A stretch of DNA of 64,000 nucleotides from Labia minor (GCA_963082975.1 OY720347.1:32133398-32197397), one strand, 5' to 3'; shown: positions 24,447-37,644, counted from the stretch's first letter. Made by a program: numbers and translations. Notes: generated by a model from the letters alone, not told the origin.

Positions 24447-25085
24447 AGGTCTGTTCAAAAGAAATGGTGAATTTTGAATTATTTCGTAAAGTATTTTTTT
24501 TTATCAGTATCCTTTTTGTCCCCTTCAAAGTAATTCCTCTCAAATATAATGCACTTATGCAAGCGCTTCTTCCAATCGTCGAAGCACTTCTGAAATCCGC
24601 TTTTCGGTATAGCCATTAGCTCGTTCTTCGATTCCAACTTTATCTCATCAATTGTGGCAAAACGCTTTCTTTTCATTGGTCTCTTCAGTTTTGACAATAG
24701 GAAAAAATCGCAGGGAGCCAAATCTGGTGAATACGGTGGTTGAGGCATGATTACGCTGTTGTTTTTGTCACGAACAAGCTATGATGTGTGAGCTGGTGCA
24801 TTATCGTGATGCAGAATCATTGCATAACTTCCTTCTAGTATTCCTTGTTAACAGTACGACATGTTGACAAGAACTCTTGATGTACCACGCCATTGTTATC
24901 GAAGAAAACGGTGAGCCAAACCTTCACATTTGTTCGAACTTGGCATCCTTTTTTAAAGCGCTTGTACTACTTATAAAAAATGTTTTGAGATAAATTAGAC
25001 TCGCCAAATGCCACAGTCAACATTTTAAGTGCGTTGGAGTACTTTATTCAATTTTTAACGCAAAATTTAATACAATTTAATGCAT
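24447..25085 (-). pseudogene. mariner transposase relic with internal deletion and frameshifts
   Basis: The minus-strand frame 24479-24748 begins MPQPPYSPDLAPCDFFLLSK and ends in WKKRLHKCIIFERNYFEGDK, the C-terminal catalytic end of mariner transposases (the last Asp of the DD34D triad is in YSPDLAPCDFF). Upstream on the same strand, in other frames, are VWLTVFFDNNGVVHQEFL, an HDNAPAHT-like remnant and the N-terminal NALKMLTVAFGESNLSQN. Between the N-terminal helix region and VWLTVFFD the usual DNA-binding and early catalytic part is missing, so the element is an internally deleted, frameshifted relic. TCTGTTCAAAAGAAATGG after TA at the low-coordinate end looks like a terminal repeat. The other end was not recognised. 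Confidence 0.85.
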
Positions 25086-25632
25086 CATTTATCTACATTA
25101 TTAAATAACTTTCAATCTCACATTCAATTTAAAAAAATATTTAATAGACTTGAATCTTATCCCTATGGCCCAGCTTAGGATGGTTAAAAATAAATGTGAA
25201 AAGTTAAAGAAATGAAATATGAAGTGTTAATAATGATGTCCTTAGGGGTACTGTGTCCCAAGGAGAGCCACTTTCCTGTAAATATATTATTATCGGAATT
25301 ATCTGTTTGTTTTTTTTTAAATTTTGAAGGCGATTTTGTGATCGACCATCTGCAGAATTTAATTATTCATTTATCTTTTAGACAAATGATATTTCGTCAC
25401 TGAGTTTCTAGGACGTTAATTATGATATGATTAATATGTTGAGAATTAATCAAAATATAGTATCTCCATCATGATTTACACATACTATGCATGAAGTCCA
25501 TAGTGTTGTGATCTTGTTTATTACGAGGTCAATGATACCAATCAAGCATTTGATTAAAGCATATGTTGGAAACCTCATTATCAATTTCAATATACATGTA
25601 CGGGAATGAAAAAGCATCTTGATTTATTTAAT

Positions 25633-25636
<4 letters not shown>

Positions 25637-25666
<30 letters not shown>
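25637..25666. repeat. (AT)15 microsatellite
   Basis: Perfect 30-base AT dinucleotide run. Confidence 0.9.
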
Positions 25667-25669
<3 letters not shown>

Positions 25670-26329
25670 ATTTAAGGTTTATCATATATTTTATTAAAAC
25701 ACAAATTATTTAACTCTTATTTTTTTATATAATTTATTTATTTTATCAAAATAAAATAACAACTCCATAACATTTTGGAAAATTCTTGAATATTAATAAT
25801 AAAACTGGTTTTTCCATAAAAATGATTGTAAATTTATCTTAAAAAACTAATCTCAATACATATATACTCTCTGGTTATTCTGCACATTTTAAACAGCAAG
25901 ACTAAGTAAACTTTAAAAACAAAAATATTTATATATTTTTCTTTGGATGTTACTTTCTAAGAAATCGTTGTTTATATTTTTTTAGATTTATTATTTAATA
26001 AATTCATAACACATGTCCTATACTATCAGATTTTATTAATATTTGTAGTTAATTTCTTCTACCACGAAAAATGAACAAGCAAAGATAACAGATCATTGAA
26101 AAGCGATATGATATTTTCTATCTCTTATTATCCAAACAAGCAGCGCTGTTTTAATTCTTCTTTCATTCTCTTACGATATCTTCCTGCAAATATCTTCCAA
26201 GCAATGAATGGGTTATATATAGATACGCTATACATATATTTTACATCACCTGCGTTTTGATAAATTGTCCTAGCAAGATTAATTATTCTAGAAGATAGGA
26301 CTCGAGTCCTCTACTATATATTACAGGTT

Positions 26330-26680
26330 ATAATTAATACATGAGCCATCTGCGAAATGCGATTGCATAGACACTGGTTCACAGGTAGCTGACAGCTCCA
26401 AGGGTGTAGAAGTAATCAGAAAGGTCCATCGCACTTGGCCATTGAACCTTCCATTAAAGTCCATATGACACCTTAGTAAAAGAATCTCTTCTCCAATCTA
26501 CCTTCCTCGTTTATTTACATCAAATTGACAATGTATATATCAATAGCTGATCGCTAAAACTTTCCTGAATGCTCTGACAGTCCTAATGACGATTTCAGCA
26601 TCAAATGGCTTGGAAGCTACTTGATCTCAGATTTCATCTCGTCTACCTGTCATTTTTTTTGACCTGAACCTTCCAACACT
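26330..26680. other. Less A+T-rich island
   Basis: Roughly 350 bases of complex sequence (for example GCCATCTGCGAAATGCGATTG and GACAGCTCCAAGGGTGTAG) with stops in all frames. No family recognised. Candidate conserved noncoding segment. Confidence 0.25.
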
Positions 26681-27904
26681 TTCCTTTTTCTACTTGTTTG
26701 TTCATTAATCTTTTATAATGATAATCTTACGTTGTTTTTACTTATTAATGAAAATCAAATTAACTTTTAAAGATAACTACGTATTATTTTCTATTCCATT
26801 ATACTACAAATTTTTATTTTATCTTTTAATTATTATCCTCAAATTTCAGGCTATTCATGATATATCTATCGAAATGTTTTTATATTTAATATAATTCCAA
26901 TTATTATTTTTAACAATTAAAAATTGTATCATAAATACAAAAATTCACTAATTTAGTAATTTATTTTATAGATACTATAAATAATTCTAAGCTCTTTATA
27001 AAATATTTAAAATATTAGGAAGAACTACCAAAATTATTTAAATAAATATTTTTTTAAAATAAATTAATTTAATTAATTTTCATTCGAAATATCTAATTTC
27101 TAATTTTATTTCTTAGAATTATAATTTTTTAATTTGTACATACAATATTTTTTATTTAAATATTATTTTAAAAAGTCTTTTAAATTAATAGTTAAAAAAA
27201 TAAATTAAAAAACAAAAAATTACCTATCTTTATAAACATTTTCTCTTTTTTTATCAATTATTTTAACCACATTTTACATATAATTTCATTTTTTCTCGAA
27301 CTAAAAAAACACAAATACGTTTTGAATTCTTATTTAGAATTCTCTCACGTTTCATTTTAAATATATCAAGCTTTATAAATCTGATATGCCATGTTTAAAA
27401 GAAAAATATAAACCTACTCTCAACACTAAACTACATCGTGTCTAAAGTATTGCATTAGGTTTACACCCATTTCAGTAAGACATTTAATAAACTCAGTAAT
27501 AACGAACACCAATATTTTTTTAAAAAATTTTTCTCTCTGTCAAAGTTCAATTGAAAAAATCTCATAAATAAACAGAAAGAAAGAGAAAAGTGGGGAGTCG
27601 AAGGTGTAGTCACTTTTGTTAAATAGATCGCTTCTCTTTTATATAAAAAGAAATCTAGTCAGGTAACAAAGCATATTCGTGCCGCCATTATGGCGCCATT
27701 CCATTATTTACCTTCTATGATCGAAATTTCTACAAATTAGCATCTTTGTTTATATATTGTCCGAATTCTGAGAGGGAGTTGTAAATTTTCTCATTCAAGG
27801 GTCCTATTGACATTTTTATCTGAGCAATATGCAAAAGGCAAATTTCCATCGACATTTGTGATTGGGTTTTGTTTTTTTTTCAATGATATTTGTATTTATT
27901 GTTC

Positions 27905-28240
27905 GATTGGAAGATAAGTGAATGGAGCTTGGACCGGATTCACAACTCAGCATCCAGGGAGGAGTTGGCGCCAGGAGAGGCGGCGCCACCCGCCCTCACC
28001 TTCGTCTTCGGTCACCCTTGCAGACTAATCCCCATGATAGATGGATGCTGATGGCTGAAAACAAAGGACGCCACCTCCCTTTCGTTCACATCGATTACCA
28101 TTCGTCCAGGTGTGTTATAGTTTTCGTTCACAACTTGTGGAATCTCGATTGGTATTTTCTTTCTTAGACAATATTTATCGACGGCAATGCAAGACCAAAC
28201 CATACCTGGATTCCTTCGGGAATTAAAAACAACTTCGACT
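27905..28240. other. G+C-rich island
   Basis: Contains two GGCGCC palindromes close together (GTTGGCGCCAGGAGAGGCGGCGCC has both) and GCGCCACCCGCCCTCACC. An 81-codon plus frame (27922-28167) and a 63-codon minus frame overlap and look like no family. Regulatory or unrecognised. Confidence 0.3.
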
Positions 28241-30379
28241 TAATGGACCTGATTTACGAATTGATTTTATTATACGATTTGCATTAAGTATACACATTTG
28301 TTTCTTTAATTATTCAATCAGTCCAAAAATCCATTTTTCAGTTTATTTTGTGGAAGCCTACATAAAACGATCATTAAGTCATTAATTCTTAATCTTTTAT
28401 CTTATAATTTTTTATTAATATAATAATTTCAGTTCCCCTACTGCCACATTTTCAATTTATTCTAATTTAATTTAAATATTTATTTCTTATTTGAATAAGA
28501 ATGTATACAAAAACAAAAACAAAGTAAAATATTTCTACGAAATTCTTGATTTTGTTTTGCTAGACTTTTGAGAACAATTTATTAAGTTACACTAAAATAG
28601 TATTATAATTTAAAAAAACTTATATTTGTAAAGTTTACAGATAACCTGCATATAAAAATATATATTCTTTGGGTTATAGAAACATAATTGCAGGTTGAAA
28701 GAATTATCAGGTAGTGATATCAATAGGCTACTTGTCCTTTACTCACTTTTCTTTATCCAATTAAATAAAATAGGATTATTTGGGCTGATCATCGCCCAAT
28801 TGACTCTATTTAAAAATGGCTATAATTATCAATAGTAGAATGACATTTCTATGTTTGCGGTAAAAGCTTTTGAAAAAATTATATCCATTCTATTTTGTAA
28901 ATGATATCCGTTTTAAAAGGACCTTGTTAAATTGTTTGCTTGTGGGTTTCGTCCCCAAAATATTTTCGGTGACAATCCTATATATTACGAAAATAACAAT
29001 GGTTATTAGTTCAATCTAGCTTATCCTAAATTCTATTGTACCACTCTAATTCACTTGATTAAATCCTTTTAAGTTTCTTTGAAGTCTTTTCTATTCTTTA
29101 ATGAACCGGAATAAGTTGCAACTTGTTTGGTTCTTCTTCACCTTAAGTTTATTTATAATAATACCCATTAACCTCCATTATTGGGATTTTTTTCAACTAT
29201 TTCCTTTTTTTTATTAGATACCCATTTTTCATTCATTCCAGGATGCATTCATTTAAGGTTAGGTAATTTATATTGTAAATTGCATTAATAAAAGTAACAA
29301 TTTTCTAATATGGTTATTTGTTCTTACTTTTAGTAAAAGTCGAAACTAATTAAATAATTAATTAAAACATATTGAAATAAGTTTATTTTTCAATTTTCTG
29401 GATTATTTTCTTTATCATATCATTTCTATAGTATTGTTGGTTAAGCATGCTATATTATACAAATAAAAATTGAACTTTAATAAGAAGATTTTTGAAGTTT
29501 CAAGTTTTCGATAAATTTGTTGTTTTACTTTAGTTGTATTACATCTTGGGTTATACCATCATCAAGTTTTCTTTCTTTCATCTTTATCTAAATTATTAAA
29601 AAGTAGAAACTTCTTCCAAATGTCTTTTATATAAAAAATTATTCTTGTTCAAATTTATATTCTGAATTTTTTTGTTTCAGTTTACACAAAATAATATATT
29701 TTAAAATGTTTTAAATTAATCACTTTTCATCGTTTCTTGTATTATTATTGTTAATAAAAATTTAAATACAAAAAATTAATTACAATTTAATTAATAATCA
29801 AATAATATGTCAGAATACAGTTTAAAGTATTTTGTTAACGTTGTTAAGAATGATAAATTTAATAGTAGCTTCGTCCTCAAAAGCCTTTAATGAAATTCTG
29901 TTAAGCACTAAATCCAAGATTTTGCTTTACCAAATATCTATGGATTATGAATATATTCATAAAATATCTATATTTACATATTAGCATTTTCTATAATAAA
30001 GCCACCACCTTCATCCGATTTCTATTCTCTTCTAATTTGCTCATATCATTTACATTGGTGTTTGAAGATTATTATTTAGTAAGTATTTTTCAAGAAGAGT
30101 TTTTTTCCCCCTAAATCTTTTAATCGATTTTTAATTGGTCAAATCAGTTGGAATATGAAACAAATCCTAAAATATCATATCTCTAATTATATTTTTTCTA
30201 TAAATGATGTTGAATAAATTTCCTTCTTCTTTTATTACATCTGAGAAAGATATGTTGTTAATATTTTAGAGTCAAATTGTTTTTCTGTTGGTTTCTGACA
30301 CCGATATCCTGGTTTCATAACTCATTCTCTAATGATTTAATGTTATAAATTAATTAAACAATCTTTTCGAAAAGTATCA

Positions 30380-30790
30380 AATAGCTCAAGAGACTTAATG
30401 AGCCACAACAAGGCCGATCAGGGTCGTTCTTCAAGCAAAGCAGATACAGACCTTCTCTGCATCTAATATATTTATATATCGAATCACCCATCGAAGTAAA
30501 CACGTCAACCATATGCAAGCCAAGCGAAATCCCGGCTGATATCCCTAATGAGCAATGCGACGCCCGACCAACTTCGCCGAGAGATTTACTACTTGGTGGA
30601 TATGCCAAAGAAAAAACACAAACAAAAAAAAAATAAATAAAAAACAAAAAAAAAAAAAAAAGGTAAAGAAAAAAGTACAGTAACCAAACGCCTGGCTGGC
30701 TGACAATTATATGCAGCGCGTTTTTCACTCTCTCAAGTAACTTGCTTCCCCCACCTCCTTAGTCCTCCCACCATCTTTCCTTCCACTGGT
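30380..30790. other. Less A+T-rich island split by an A-rich tract
   Basis: Two G+C-richer flanks (GAAATCCCGGCTGATATCCC near 30530 and CGCCTGGCTGGCTGACAATT near 30690) are separated by an A-rich run at 30620-30670. The 124-codon minus frame (30354-30728) runs through that tract as a phenylalanine-rich string and is not credible as protein. Confidence 0.25.
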
Positions 30791-31851
30791 AAAGCCCGTT
30801 GATGACATACAAGGGTGTTATTACTAGTTAATGTTTTTTTCATTAGAATTTTCTCATTAATAAAGAAATCGAAAGATAAAAAGTCTTTAGGTAATTACAT
30901 AAATTATCTACTTATCATGGAATTGGCATAATCAAATAGAATTTAGAAATACATATTTTACTTATCTTCTCTACCCGAATCGTGTTTTGAAAAAAATTAA
31001 ATAAATACAATTTTTCTTTTAATAGAAGAAAATAAATAAATTCTTAATCTAAGATGCTTATAGCGAACATGACAACTATCATTAAAACATTGTTTGTGTT
31101 TATGTTTGTTTGTTTGTTTATTTTCAAAAATACACAATTTATTGCTCTTAAGTGCTATTGTTAATATTTTTAAACACAAATTTAAAAAAAAATACTAACT
31201 TATTTTTTTTTAACTTATTTCCCAGAATAAAATTAATAAATAAATTATAAATTATTAACATAAAATCTACATTTGAAATTAAATATTATACATAAATATT
31301 TTTTTTTTAAAAAAGTTTTAATTTAAATCTAAACTGAATCTTGGAAAATATTTTATAAGAGAATTAATTATAATTACATATTATCAACAAATTTGTGTAA
31401 TCTTTATTCTAACATAACTTTTCATCATTATTTTTTTTTAGTTCAATTGATCAAACATAATTTCAATATTATTGTGCATTATTAATCCATAAATAATCAT
31501 ATTTTGATATATTGTCTATATAATTTTATAAAATAAAAAGTTCTTTATTTTAATGTTTTTGTTTAGAAAGTTAAAAATTAAAATACTAAAATCGGTATAC
31601 AGTTATTTTAGGTATTTTATCACGTATGTCTGTATACCTAAAAAAATGAATAACTAGATACATATATCATCATATCTATATAAATAACAACATCAAACAA
31701 CATATCTTTTCTATGGTTTGTAAAGATTTGTTTTAAATAATCTTTATATCCTTTATATAATGTTGAGAGAGGAATATATTCATTTTTTGTTTTAAATTTT
31801 GTTTTAAATTTTAGAATTCGAAAATAAATATAAATATAAGTTTATAAAATA

Positions 31852-32723
31852 CAGTGGTGCCTCACACAACGAACTTAATTCGTTCCAGGAGCAAGTTCGT
31901 TATGTGAAACGCGTTTTCCCATAACAATACATGTGAAAAAAAATAATTCGTTCTGTAGCATAAAATATGCTAAGATGACATAATAAAAGATAAAAATTTT
32001 TTACTATTTTTATTTAGATACATATTTAGAAACATAATTAAATCTAAAAAACCACCCCCTGCTGGCTTTGAATTCTTCATCATTATCTTGATTGCTGCTA
32101 CTCTTCCAGGGACGTTTTTCTTTAGATCGTCATAAATTCTCTTGGCTTTGTGACAGATAATATCTTGGGTTGTTACGTCACCTTTCACCTGCCTGTCCTT
32201 AATCCAAATCGCTAATAGCCTCTCCATTTCCTCGTGGATTGAAGACCTGTTTTTCATGAAATAATTTTGATACTCCTATGGCTACTTTGGCTGATTTGAT
32301 TGCATCCTTATTTGTCAAAATGGTGTAAATAGTTGTCTTGCTGAGGCCAAACTCTTTGACGAGGTCACACTGTTTTACCCCAGATTCACTCCTTCTAATT
32401 ATTTCCTGTTTTATTTCAACAGAAATCACCTTCCTGCTTTTTTCGAAGCCATGATATAAAAAAAATATTGAATGATAGTGATAATTGAATATGGTAATGA
32501 AGAAAGATTGCCGCGATACGTTTTTAAGTTAAGTGCAGTGACTATAATGATTGCCTGCAGTGCCTGCGCAAGTGGATGCAATACAACGGCAGCGATCGTG
32601 GAAGCTCGGGCGAGTTCGTTGTGTGAAACGAAGTTCGTTGTATGAATCATGAAATTTAGTTTATTATGGTTCGTTGTATGCGGCGTTCGCTGTGTGAGGC
32701 GTTCGTTATGCGAGGCACCACTG
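31852..32723 (-). mobile_element. Tigger/pogo-type DNA transposon, nonautonomous relic
   Basis: 872 bp bounded by CAGTGGTGCCTCACACAACG and its near-perfect inverse ending GAGGCACCACTG. TA lies on both sides (31850-31851 and 32724-32725), the target duplication of Tc1/mariner/pogo. Inside the right end a 16-bp unit (TTCGTTGTATGCGGCG type) occurs as three head-to-tail copies at 32670-32717, with two more near 32615 and 32634 and one near the left end at 31896. These are likely transposase-binding repeats. It carries the start of a transposase but not its catalytic part. The target site is preserved empty at 33166-33212. Confidence 0.85.
31970..32452 (-). pseudogene. Tigger/pogo transposase N-terminal relic
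   Basis: Starts MASKKAG at 32452, then after a one-base shift reads VISVEIKQEIIRRSESG, followed by QCDLVKEFGLSKTTIYTILTNK, a pipsqueak/CENP-B type helix-turn-helix. After a second frameshift near 32240 comes EEMERLLAIWIKDRQ and CHKAKRIYDDLKK, the second CENP-B-like DNA-binding domain. The DDE catalytic domain is absent, so at most a DNA-binding fragment could be made, and the two shifts prevent even that. Confidence 0.8.
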
Positions 32724-32780
32724 TAACATAATAATTAATACAATAAATAAGTTTCTTTCTAACCATAAATACATACATAA

Positions 32781-33121
32781 TCTCGCCAGAGTATTGAGAT
32801 AACGAAAATTTTCGTTGTCGAGATTTTGATGTTTTTATACGTTTTGAAGGTCCCTGAGTTTTTCATATGATTAAAAATTGTATAAAACTGCTAACTTGCT
32901 TGAGTGGCTGAAAGTACCGGAATTAATTTTTTAACACTGCAAATCACGCGCCCGCACCTGACGTGGTGCCATCAACAAAGAGCCAAACACGCCCAGGTTT
33001 AATAAATGTTTAATATTAATTTTAATTTATAATTTAATTAATTAAATTTAATTTAAAAATAATATATGTTATTTAATCCATTGCAAATTGCGAGATAATC
33101 GAATGGAGACACTCCAGCTTA
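32781..33121 (+). mobile_element. Family B Helentron-like element, internally deleted
   Basis: 341 bp. Starts TCTCGCCAGAGTATTGAGAT and ends CGAGATAATCGAATGGAGAC, then CACTCCAG and CTTA. About 260 bp of the middle found in 13027-13628, including the microsatellite and GAAATTTGGTA core, is missing between GGTCCCTGAG and TTTTTCATATGATTAAAAAT. It lies between the two halves of a 47-bp duplication. Confidence 0.65.
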
Positions 33122-33165
33122 TTTCTTTATATCTTTCACATTTGAGAGAGGATTTTTTTTATAAT

Positions 33166-33212
33166 TTTATAAAATAACAAAATAATTAATACAATAAATA
33201 AGTTTCTTTCTA
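33166..33212 (+). repeat. 47-bp duplication: empty Tigger target site
   Basis: TTTATAAAATAACAAAATAAT and the following bases to TTTCTTTCTA match, with one mismatch in 47, the sequence obtained by joining 31841-31851 to 32726-32761, that is, the Tigger flanks minus element and one TA. This copy never received the element or arose before it inserted. Confidence 0.85.
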
Positions 33213-33584
33213 TCTTTGGTAAATGATTGTCATTATAGCAATACTAATTCAATGTGAAATAATTTATGAGTTATTTATTTATTTATTTATCTGAATTTTT
33301 ATTTTAGAATTTTTTTTCTCACTAAATCTATAAAAACTATTAATGGATCCATGTCTATTAACTTTTTAACACTAACAATCACTGACTTTGTGACTTAATA
33401 AATCTTTTTTTTTTCGTTTGTAGTGAATCTCATTTGAATTTTTTTTTTTTGCCAGTTCGTAACCAACCTAAACCCGGTTCTATCATTAGCCAATAGATTG
33501 TTTTATATCCAAACGACGAAACCTGTTGAGGGATTTTATTTATGGACATTTTTCTTGTCCCATTCAATTCTAAGACAATGGATT

Positions 33585-33780
33585 ACGTTTCCGATTTTCT
33601 AATTTTTTTTTGCCCCGAGGGCCCCGGTAAGCCTCTTGGAATGTGATTTGGCGCCAGGCTCAGGGGTGGCCCTTGGGCCCCAATTAACCAGGCAGTTGTT
33701 CCGCCCCCGCGTGCTTTACAACGCCTAGACAGGCGCCGGGTGCAGAGCCCCTTACCATCATAGAACCCAACCAACAATAT
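33585..33780. other. G+C-rich island
   Basis: About 195 bases with GAGGGCCCCGG, GGCGCCAGGC and AGGCGCCGGG. A 64-codon minus frame is open because of composition. No protein or repeat family recognised. Confidence 0.3.
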
Positions 33781-36184
33781 TGCATATCTTAGTGAAATTC
33801 ACCAAAATATTTTATTAGACAGACTCTAATGGAGTTGGGCTCTTATTTCAAATGAAAGGTATATATTTATTACCACAACAAAAGAACAAACTAAGATAGT
33901 TTTATGAAGAAGTTCCTTGGAGGAAATAATTAATTTTTAATTAGAGAGCCTTGAATAACCGAATTACTTTTCTCTCTTTTTTTTCCCTCTACAGTTTATT
34001 TATTAAACAAATTTTATAAAATAAATACTTGAACTAATAAATTGAATCAACCTTAATTAAAAGAATTAATTATACTAAATAATTACCCAGGGTTATCTCT
34101 TGCCATTAATTGGTTAATTAATTAACTGTTGTTTATTTCGACCTCCAAGAATCACCATTCAACAATATTCATTATAATTCTATAAATGGTTTATAGCTTT
34201 CATGATGAATAGAGAAACAAACCAGTCAAATCTCCTTAAAACGTTGAATATGTAATAAACACGATACATTCCCACGTCGTGTTAAATTATTTACCTTTAG
34301 GTAGATGTCGACTAAAATTAAATAAATTTTCATGGATTTTTTTTTTTAACTAAATTCTTTTAAATTTTAATTTGTTTTTATTATAAATTATATGTTTTCA
34401 ACTGATTTTAAAAACTAAAAAATATAATCTATATTAAATAGATAAAAAATTTAAAATAAAGGAATGTATATATTCTGTGGTGTTGATTCAAATTTTGTAA
34501 TATAAAATTTTTCAGTAAATTTATTAATGTTGTTTAACTAGTTTTTCACATTTCATGTTTTAATTTAAACACAAACTGAATTGAGTACACACTCAAAAAG
34601 TCTTTTGCAAAAAAAAACAATAATTTAAATGAGTTATTTTTTCATTAAAAAAATTTCAATTTTATTATAAATAAATTAAGAAATATAAAGTTAGAATAAA
34701 TTTTTAAAACAAAATTTTTTTTGTTAAAATTTATTTTTTTCTATTACGATTTTAATAATAAAATCTTTTGACATTATTTTGCAAATTATATTATATAGAT
34801 GTGAAATGGTTCAAGTACGAGTGGTTCTTATCATTAGAAGCTGAGTGTAAATTTATGATTTTGAAAAAAAAAATTTAATAAAAAAAAAAAAACATTGAAA
34901 AATTGGTAAAAATTACTTAAAGAAAAATGACATGATCTTCATATTAGTAAGATGACTGATTTAACGTCAGAAAGAATATATTATATATGCTTACGGATTG
35001 AATTAAAATATCTATTATACAGTTTTGGGGAAAAAGGTGTGATTTTAAAGGTTTAATATTGTTAATTAATTAATTGAATATAAGTTATTATAATGTCAGT
35101 GGACACAATGTTTAAAATTAAAATATTATAATATTATATCTTGAATTAATAAATCAAATTAAATAAGAATTTTGAATGGATAAAGTATAAAAAAATTGCT
35201 ATTAAAAATTGAAAAATGAAGACAGAATTTTTTTTTATATAATTCACTATAATATTATTATATGTATTAATGTTTGATATATTTAATTTATTATTTTTTA
35301 ATATAATATAATATTCAATATATTATATTATGATATTTTAACCTTATATCGTACATTATTTCTCCTATTAACATTCCCTTTGTTCATTGAAAGCAAAATC
35401 CAATTCCGGGAATAAGATATCCATGAATAGGATTTTTACTAACTATAGGATATGTTTACGTAGTTTAGTTAAAACAGATTGTTTAAAATATAATATTGAA
35501 GAGACAAATTACATAATATTCTATATGTATGGACTTAATCATAGCTTTTTACTAAAATAATAAATTAAGTAATTGACACTTACATTATTACATTCAACTC
35601 GAAATAAATTGCTAAAAATGTCAAATTGGTTTTATATTTTTGTAGATATTTTTTTTTACAATACTGGATATTCATTTTTAAATTCAACAACTGATACATG
35701 CCCAAGTATTAATTACTTATGGCTAATTGCAACTTAATGTAATTATCCTAGCCAGGCAAACATTGGGTGCATATTTATTTTTGGATTTTTTTAATTATTA
35801 TTTTTGTAACAAAACAATTGATAGGATGAGAATAATCCATTTTCAATTAGAATTCTTGTCATTTGATGAATATCTATAACATGGTGTTGGTTGCAAATTG
35901 TATGTTTTTACAAGCAAAAACTAATGACTCGATCATGTCAGCCCCAAAGACCCAATTGACACTTAACTTGTTCACTAGAATAGATTTGCATAAGTGAAAC
36001 ATCTCTCAGTTCAATTTTTAGTTATTTTTATACATGTTAATTTAATTTTTTTTTTTATTGTTAATTTAAATTCAAAATCAATAACCTGTCCGATAGATAT
36101 AATTGAAATTTATCTCTTTTAAAAAAAGTAAACTATATTTATCTAAAACAAATAAAAACTAAAGTAATCACTTAACTTGTTAAA

Positions 36185-36400
36185 AATAGTAGCCGTGAGC
36201 ATTATTGGGAGCGTGACAGGAAACACAAATAGTAAAAATCTCCGACTGGATGTTCTAGTAATTTTGAAGTGGTTCCTTCCCCAAGGGGAGAGTAAAGTGA
36301 TGAGCAGGACTACCGAGAATCGAGGACACCTCGTCTGATGAACAGATGCAAGTCAAGCACAGGATGTATCCAGGGGACCACATCTCTGAAGAAAAAACCT
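36185..36400. other. Less A+T-rich island
   Basis: Complex sequence including CCTTCCCCAAGGGGAGAG and CGAGAATCGAGGACACCTCG (possible short hairpins). No frame or family recognised. Confidence 0.25.
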
Positions 36401-37004
36401 GGATATAATGACAAATTATTTCAATCAACGGTTACAAAAATGTCCAAAAATCTACTAATATGTATATACATTAATTTTACATCAAAGTAAATTAATCATG
36501 AAAAATTTCTTATGAACTATGCTCAAAATGAATTATTCTCGACTATTGTTGGGGTGTAATGTCTGTAGTTCGGAGTGTTTTTTTCCTAACAATGATAAAA
36601 TTATTTTCTGTTTTTAGTGCATATTTTATATGATTAATTAAGTTTTATTAAGCTTATTTTATTTGTTTATTTATTCATTTTTTCTTTATTTAAATTAATT
36701 TAATTAATTTAATTTATTAATTTAATAATATGAACTTAAAAATATTCCCTTAATTTATGATACGTAAAAATACTAGCTGGATCTTGCAAACAATTATCTA
36801 TAAACTACACATATACAAAGCAAGTTGAATAAAAGTCTATAAAACAGACATTTGAATAGAAACATTATAGAAAAAAGTAACTTAAGTACTTACTTATGTA
36901 TTTTTTTTATATATATATATACCAAAAATTTCAACTAACAAACAGAAAATCTATGGATGACACAATAAGGACCTATAAAAATACAGCAATGGTTAGTGTA
37001 TCTT

Positions 37005-37180
37005 AATGTGAACACATGTCCATCTGCTACGTCCAAGAGTAGCAGAGCCGGATAAGCGTGTCAAAGGTTGAGGGTTAATGAGTACAGGGCAAAGCCCTTG
37101 GGGCTCAACCACAAGCGGAAACGGCGCTAAAATCTTTTCCAAGGGGTGCCTTAAGGAATCTGGCTTCTGTTTTCCCATTT
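37005..37180. other. Less A+T-rich island
   Basis: About 175 bases including GAGTAGCAGAGCCGGATAAG and GCCCTTGGGGCTC. The 61-codon minus frame resembles no family. Confidence 0.2.
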
Positions 37181-37361
37181 TAATTAAAATTTATTTACAA
37201 ATCATAAACAAATTTTATTATTTCACATATTTGCCTTTAAAATTGAATTAATTATCCAACTTATTAATTTTTTAATTTTATTTTATTAAATTACAAGAAA
37301 TTAATTAATTAGTTTAATTCAGGTTAGAATAAATAAATTAAAATAAACATTAATCTACATC

Positions 37362-37644
37362 ATAGGTCGCCAAAGGTTTTAGATCATCGACCTCCAGTAA
37401 TAACTCCAAAGTAATTTTCTATTATTTAAAATAAAACTATTAGATACTGTGTTTGTACATTTATTTTATGATTTTAAACATTTATTAAAGTAATAGTACA
37501 TTGTGTAACAATAGTTTTATGAAAAATATATTAATGTTGAAATTTAAATATCCTTAATATTTATTCGACTCCTGGCTCATTTTGACCACTTCTTTTGTTA
37601 AATAGATACATGGGATCTATATAGATCTCTTTGGTGACTTCTGG
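37362..37644 (+). mobile_element. hAT miniature element (type 4) with perfect 8-bp target duplication
   Basis: 283 bp flanked by identical TCTACATC at 37354-37361 and 37645-37652. The ends ATAGGTCGCCAAAGG and CTTTGGTGACTTCTGG are imperfect inverted repeats of the CAGGGGTCGCCAA hAT type. The interior is A+T-rich with no transposase. Confidence 0.75.

Noticed and set aside
30354..30728. 124-codon minus frame
   Set aside because: Its middle is the translation of an A-rich tract as a phenylalanine-rich string. No domain.
31594..31638. Inverted pair GGTATACAG/CTGTATACC with a 27-base loop
   Set aside because: Perfect 9-bp arms, but short and isolated. No element or RNA context, and such pairs arise by chance in A+T-rich DNA.
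32426..32650. Independent 74-codon gene next to the Tigger transposase
   Set aside because: Its last residues (MASKKAGR) are the displaced start of the Tigger transposase. The rest is element end sequence.
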